The position numbers and the translations under genes are program-made. This document shows, piece after piece, positions 6,493-8,958 of a DNA stretch of 8,958 nt. The DNA comes from an uncultured Burkholderiales bacterium (lineage in GTDB: Bacteria; Pseudomonadota; Gammaproteobacteria; Burkholderiales; Burkholderiaceae_F). Within the stretch, counting starts at the first letter, position 1, and each line of letters starts with the position of its first letter. The notes beneath the pieces were generated by a model that worked only from the letters and a program-made list of their open reading frames with translations, had not been told where the DNA came from and did not search any database. The stretch is taken from the NCBI GenBank assembly GCA_903871435.1, contig CAIQGU010000130.1, positions 1-8,958 on the forward strand, written 5' to 3'.

Positions 6493-7536
6493 CTATTTGT
6501 GCACATAAACCCGCCGCTTTTCCCAAACATCGGGGTTGAGCAGAGCGCGTGGCCGTTTTCCCTGAAGTACATCTGCCAAATTGGCCATGGCCAGTTTGAC
6601 CATGCCGCGTCGGGCCGAGCGAGTGGCTGAGCCAATGTGTGGCGTAAGCACCACATTATCGAGCGGTAATAGTTCGGAATCAAATTTTGGCTCGTTTTCC
6701 ATCACGTCCAGGGCCGCGGCACCCGGCCGGCCCAGGCGCAAGGCCGCCACTAGCGCCGCGTCATCGACCACGCCACCGCGCGCAATGTTGACGAGCACGG
6801 AGCCAGGTTTCATCTGGGCCAATTCCGAGGCGCCCAACAGGTGATGGGTGGCTGGGCTGTAAGGAACCAGCACGATCAGAAAATCCGCGCTTGCCAGCAG
6901 CTCATCCTTGCCGACCCAGCGCGCCACCGGCGGCGCGGTGCCGGCATCGGGGCTCAGCGCGAGGGGCGTACGGTTGTGATAGATGACAGGCATCGAAAAA
7001 CCCTGTGCGCGCCGTGCGATTGCCTGGCCGATACGCCCCATGCCCAATATGCCCAGGGTGGCACCATGCACCTCGGCACCCAGGAACGCATCCAGGGCAA
7101 ACCCCTGCCAATTGCCTGCCCGCGTCCAGCGGTCGGACTCCACGACACGACGCGCCGCTGCCATCAACAACGCCCAGGCGTGATCGGCCGTGGCCTCGGT
7201 CAGCACATCCGGTGTGTTGGTGGCCACGATGCCGGCGTGCGTGCAGGCAGCAAGGTCCAGGTTGTTGTAGCCCACAGCCACATTGCTGACCGCGCACAGT
7301 TGCGGCGCGTCGGCCAGTAGTTGCGCGTCGACGCGACGCGCCGGATCGACCAGCACACCGTGAACGCCCTGCAGGCGGGACGCAAGTTCTGTCGTGGACC
7401 AGGGTGCGTCCTCCTGGTTATCGGCAACGTCGAACTGCTGGCAAAGCTGTTCGAGCAGGTCGGGGAAAACACGGCGGGTTACCAGTACCCGGGCGCGGCC
7501 CGGCGCCGCCTTGCGCGGGGTTTCATTCAGCGGCAT
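6493..7536 (-). CDS. D-isomer-specific 2-hydroxyacid dehydrogenase (glyoxylate/hydroxypyruvate reductase-like)
   Basis: The 347-residue NAD(P)H oxidoreductase reduces a 2-keto acid to the D-2-hydroxy acid in the cytoplasm. The substrate-binding domain is split (about 15-115 and 305-335) around the Rossmann domain (about 116-300), whose dinucleotide motif is GMGRIG at 165-170. The catalytic triad is complete: Arg253 in NIARGG, Glu282 in MENEP and His300 in [20 protein letters not shown] (84-95) is the typical substrate loop. H188, N189 and R190 after the second Rossmann strand fit NADP binding and the GhrB/2-ketogluconate reductase branch more than phosphoglycerate dehydrogenase, and no ACT domain follows. 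Exact substrate cannot be assigned. The ATG at 7536 lacks a clear Shine-Dalgarno. The gene is divergent from fdxA across 179 bases and probably monocistronic. Confidence 0.9.
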   Translation of the reverse strand: MPLNETPRKAAPGRARVLVTRRVFPDLLEQLCQQFDVADNQEDAPWSTTELASRLQGVHGVLVDPARRVDAQLLADAPQLCAVSNVAVGYNNLDLAACTHAGIVATNTPDVLTEATADHAWALLMAAARRVVESDRWTRAGNWQGFALDAFLGAEVHGATLGILGMGRIGQAIARRAQGFSMPVIYHNRTPLALSPDAGTAPPVARWVGKDELLASADFLIVLVPYSPATHHLLGASELAQMKPGSVLVNIARGGVVDDAALVAALRLGRPGAAALDVMENEPKFDSELLPLDNVVLTPHIGSATRSARRGMVKLAMANLADVLQGKRPRALLNPDVWEKRRVYVHK

Positions 7537-7715
7537 TTTTTGTGGCCTGCGGTTGCATGACGGAGTCCAGGGAGCGGCGCGGCGGAAGGAACGGAGAAAA
7601 TTGTGCCACCAGATCAGGACCGGACCGCGGGCCGGGGCGACTTTTTCCGCCGATGATGAAGTTGACGCGCTGCGGTACTATTCCGTCATTAGTGTCTCCA
7701 CCTGGATCGTTGCCG
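7537..7715. other. Divergent intergenic region, hydroxyacid dehydrogenase / fdxA
   Basis: This 179-base stretch should hold promoters for both genes. On the plus strand TACTAT (7676-7681) is the best -10-like box before fdxA, but no good -35 lies at 16-18 bases; TTGACG at 7662-7667 is only eight bases away from it. I therefore make no firm promoter call. The open reading frame crossing it from 7557 (beginning MTESRER) has no protein-like features. Confidence 0.3.
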
Positions 7716-8039
7716 ATGACCCACGTCGTTACGGAATCCTGCATCCGTTGCAAGTACACCGATTGCGTAGATGTCTGCCCCGTTGATTGCTTTCGCGAGG
7801 GGCCCAATTTCCTCACTATCGATCCGGACGAATGCATCGACTGCGCCGTCTGTATCCCCGAGTGCCCGGTCAACGCCATCTATCCGGAAGAAGACGTACC
7901 TGCGGATCAGCAGAAATTCATTGCCCTGAACGCAGAGCTGGCCAAGGAATGGCCATCCATCACCCGTATGAAGCCCCACCCGGCCGACGCGGACGAATGG
8001 AAAGACGTCAAGGACAAATTGCAACTTCTCAAGCGCTGA
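7716..8039 (+). CDS. fdxA: Seven-iron ferredoxin ([3Fe-4S][4Fe-4S])
   Basis: The 107-residue electron carrier belongs to the Azotobacter FdI (FdxA) type. The cysteine pattern is complete: Cys9, Cys12, Cys17, Cys21, Cys25 in [19 protein letters not shown], and Cys40, Cys43, Cys46, Cys50 in [12 protein letters not shown]. By FdI analogy Cys9, 17 and 50 hold the 3Fe-4S cluster, and Cys21, 40, 43 and 46 the 4Fe-4S cluster; Cys12 and Cys25 are free. [13 protein letters not shown] between the motifs and the C-terminal helical wrap ([19 protein letters not shown]) are also typical. The ATG at 7716 gives the family length. The upstream frame is open further but not conserved-looking. phaZ follows on the same strand after 95 bases, possibly by read-through; the electron partner is unknown. 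Confidence 0.96.
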   Translation: MTHVVTESCIRCKYTDCVDVCPVDCFREGPNFLTIDPDECIDCAVCIPECPVNAIYPEEDVPADQQKFIALNAELAKEWPSITRMKPHPADADEWKDVKDKLQLLKR

Positions 8040-8085
8040 CTGTAGCGCGAGGGGCTCAGGTCGCGACTTGGCGGTTTTCACAAGT

Positions 8086-8115
8086 GGAGTCAGGCAGTGA
8101 ACTTGGCCTGGCTCC
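8086..8115 (+). other. Hairpin in the fdxA-phaZ spacer
   Basis: GGAGTCAGGC (8086-8095) pairs with GCCTGGCTCC (8106-8115), ten pairs with one G-U, around a ten-base loop. It ends ten bases before the phaZ Shine-Dalgarno. There is no T-tract, so termination after fdxA is unlikely to be its main role. It is nested within a longer-range pairing, TCAGGTCG (8056-8063) with CGACCTGA (8115-8122). Confidence 0.4.
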
Positions 8116-8131
8116 GACCTGAACGGAGGTC
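8116..8131 (+). promoter_or_regulatory. phaZ ribosome-binding site within a small hairpin
   Basis: GGAGGT (8125-8130) is a strong Shine-Dalgarno four bases before the GTG at 8135, and it decides that start. GACCT (8116-8120) can pair with AGGTC (8127-8131) and hide it. The same GACCT can instead pair upstream with 8056-8063, freeing the site. The five-pair stem is weak by itself. Confidence 0.45.
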
Positions 8132-8134
8132 CTG

Positions 8135-8958
8135 GTGCTCTACCAACTGCACGAATGGCAGAGAAATCTGCTCAATCCCCTGTCGGCGTGGGCAGACGCC
8201 GCGTCCAATGCGCTGAGCAGCCCGTACAGCCCGCTTTCCTATACGCCGTTCTCGCGTCGCCTGGCGGCCGGCTATGACTTGCTGCACCGCCTGGGCAAGC
8301 ATTACGAAAAACCCCGCTTCGGCCTGGATACAACCACGGTGGACGGCGCCGAGGTTGCCGTCACCCAGACCGTGGTCGTGAGCAAGCCCTTCTGCCGCCT
8401 CCTGCACTTCGAGCGCGCCCTGCCCGAGGGCCGCACGCCCGATCCGGTCGTGCTGATGTTCGCGCCGCTCTCGGGGCACCACGCCACGCTGCTGCGCGAT
8501 ACCGTGCGCGCGCTGCTCCCCACCTGCGACATCTACGTAACCGACTGGATAGACGCCCGCCTGGTTCCCCTGTCGGAAGGCCCGTTCCACCTGGACGACT
8601 ACGTTCACTACTGCATGGATTTCATCCGCCTGCTCGGGCCGCAGGTGCACCTGATCTCGGTATGCCAACCCACGGTGCCCGTGCTGGCAGCCGTGTCGCT
8701 GCTTTCCTCCGCGCGCGATCCGGCGGTGCCACGGTCCATGACCATGATGGGCGGTCCGATCGATACGCGCCGCAACCCGACGCAGGTAAATGCGCTGGCC
8801 CAGCGCAAGCCGTACGAGTGGTTCCGCGATCACGTCGTCTTCAAGGTTCCTTCCAGCCATCCCGGTTACCTGCGCGAGGTGTACCCGGGCTTCCTCCAGC
8901 ATGCCGGCTTCGTGGCCATGAATCCGGACCGGCACATGGAGTCGCACTGGGACTACTA
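8135..8958 (+). CDS. phaZ: Intracellular polyhydroxyalkanoate (PHB) depolymerase, 3' end outside window
   Basis: The visible 274 codons (family about 400-420 residues) begin MLYQLHEWQRNLLNPLSAWA, the characteristic start of PhaZ depolymerases that attack native PHB granules in the cytoplasm and release 3-hydroxybutyrate units or oligomers. The alpha/beta-hydrolase fold starts with VVLMFAPLSGHH at 105-116 (oxyanion region) and continues through CDIYVTDWIDARLVP at 131-145. The nucleophile elbow reads SVCQP, with Cys177 in the position held by Ser in most lipases; a Cys nucleophile is known for the Ralstonia-type intracellular enzymes. MMGGPIDTRRNPTQVN at about 205-220 is also typical. The Asp and His of the triad would be past the edge. 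No signal peptide, consistent with an intracellular enzyme. Start is GTG with GGAGGT upstream. Confidence 0.93.
   Translation, partial: MLYQLHEWQRNLLNPLSAWADAASNALSSPYSPLSYTPFSRRLAAGYDLLHRLGKHYEKPRFGLDTTTVDGAEVAVTQTVVVSKPFCRLLHFERALPEGRTPDPVVLMFAPLSGHHATLLRDTVRALLPTCDIYVTDWIDARLVPLSEGPFHLDDYVHYCMDFIRLLGPQVHLISVCQPTVPVLAAVSLLSSARDPAVPRSMTMMGGPIDTRRNPTQVNALAQRKPYEWFRDHVVFKVPSSHPGYLREVYPGFLQHAGFVAMNPDRHMESHWDY

Noticed and set aside
6427..6516. Plus-strand frame with a glycine-zipper-like IGGAIGGAIG and hydrophobic stretch
   Set aside because: No start codon upstream in that frame; the pattern comes from the ATTGGC repeat, and the frame then runs into the dehydrogenase gene on the other strand.
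7404..7715. Upstream extension of fdxA
   Set aside because: Overlaps the opposite-strand dehydrogenase and has no ferredoxin-like sequence; FdxA proteins start at the ATG at 7716.
8090..8947. 285-codon open frame on the minus strand
   Set aside because: Antisense shadow of phaZ, whose plus-strand frame carries clear family motifs and a good ribosome-binding site.

Overview
The window looks like chromosomal DNA from a high-GC betaproteobacterium, most probably Alcaligenaceae (Bordetella/Achromobacter-like). The basis is the gene order ilvI-ilvH-ilvC-psd, a sigma factor/DUF3619/DUF3106 set typical of that class, a seven-iron ferredoxin of the FdxA type and polyhydroxyalkanoate (PHA) genes. The genus is an inference from remembered protein similarity, not a computed match.

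Layout. (1) 1-3629, minus strand: the branched-chain amino acid operon ilvI-ilvH-ilvC, tightly packed (ilvI/ilvH overlap in TGATG). It is followed by an open frame that overlaps the ilvC stop and begins exactly like phosphatidylserine decarboxylase (Psd). That frame stops resembling Psd after about 35 codons and runs off the left edge as something else. (2) 3630-3915: a divergent control region with a candidate ilvI promoter whose -35 box lies inside a perfect 14-bp palindrome. (3) 3916-5612, plus strand: an ECF-type sigma factor, a translationally coupled single-pass membrane protein (DUF3619), a possible 23-codon small ORF, and an exported helical-repeat protein (DUF3106). Together they look like a sigma / membrane partner / periplasmic sensor module whose biology I do not know to be described. 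(4) 5704-6342: a bacterial acyl-CoA-binding protein (plus) convergent with a PHA-system (granule-region) protein (minus). (5) 6493-7536, minus: a D-2-hydroxyacid dehydrogenase. (6) 7716-8039, plus: fdxA. (7) 8135-8958, plus: the first 274 codons of an intracellular PHB depolymerase (phaZ), preceded by a leader that can form competing hairpins around its Shine-Dalgarno sequence.

How the parts fit. The left third makes acetohydroxyacids and dihydroxyacids for valine, leucine and isoleucine. The middle third is probably an envelope-linked signalling unit. The right third contains carbon-storage and acyl-CoA functions (ACBP, PHA-system protein, PHB depolymerase) mixed with redox enzymes. Nothing in the window is a CRISPR array, tRNA, rRNA or insertion sequence. 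The best candidates for something unusual are the disrupted Psd frame at the left edge, the sigma/DUF3619/DUF3106 module, and the phaZ leader.
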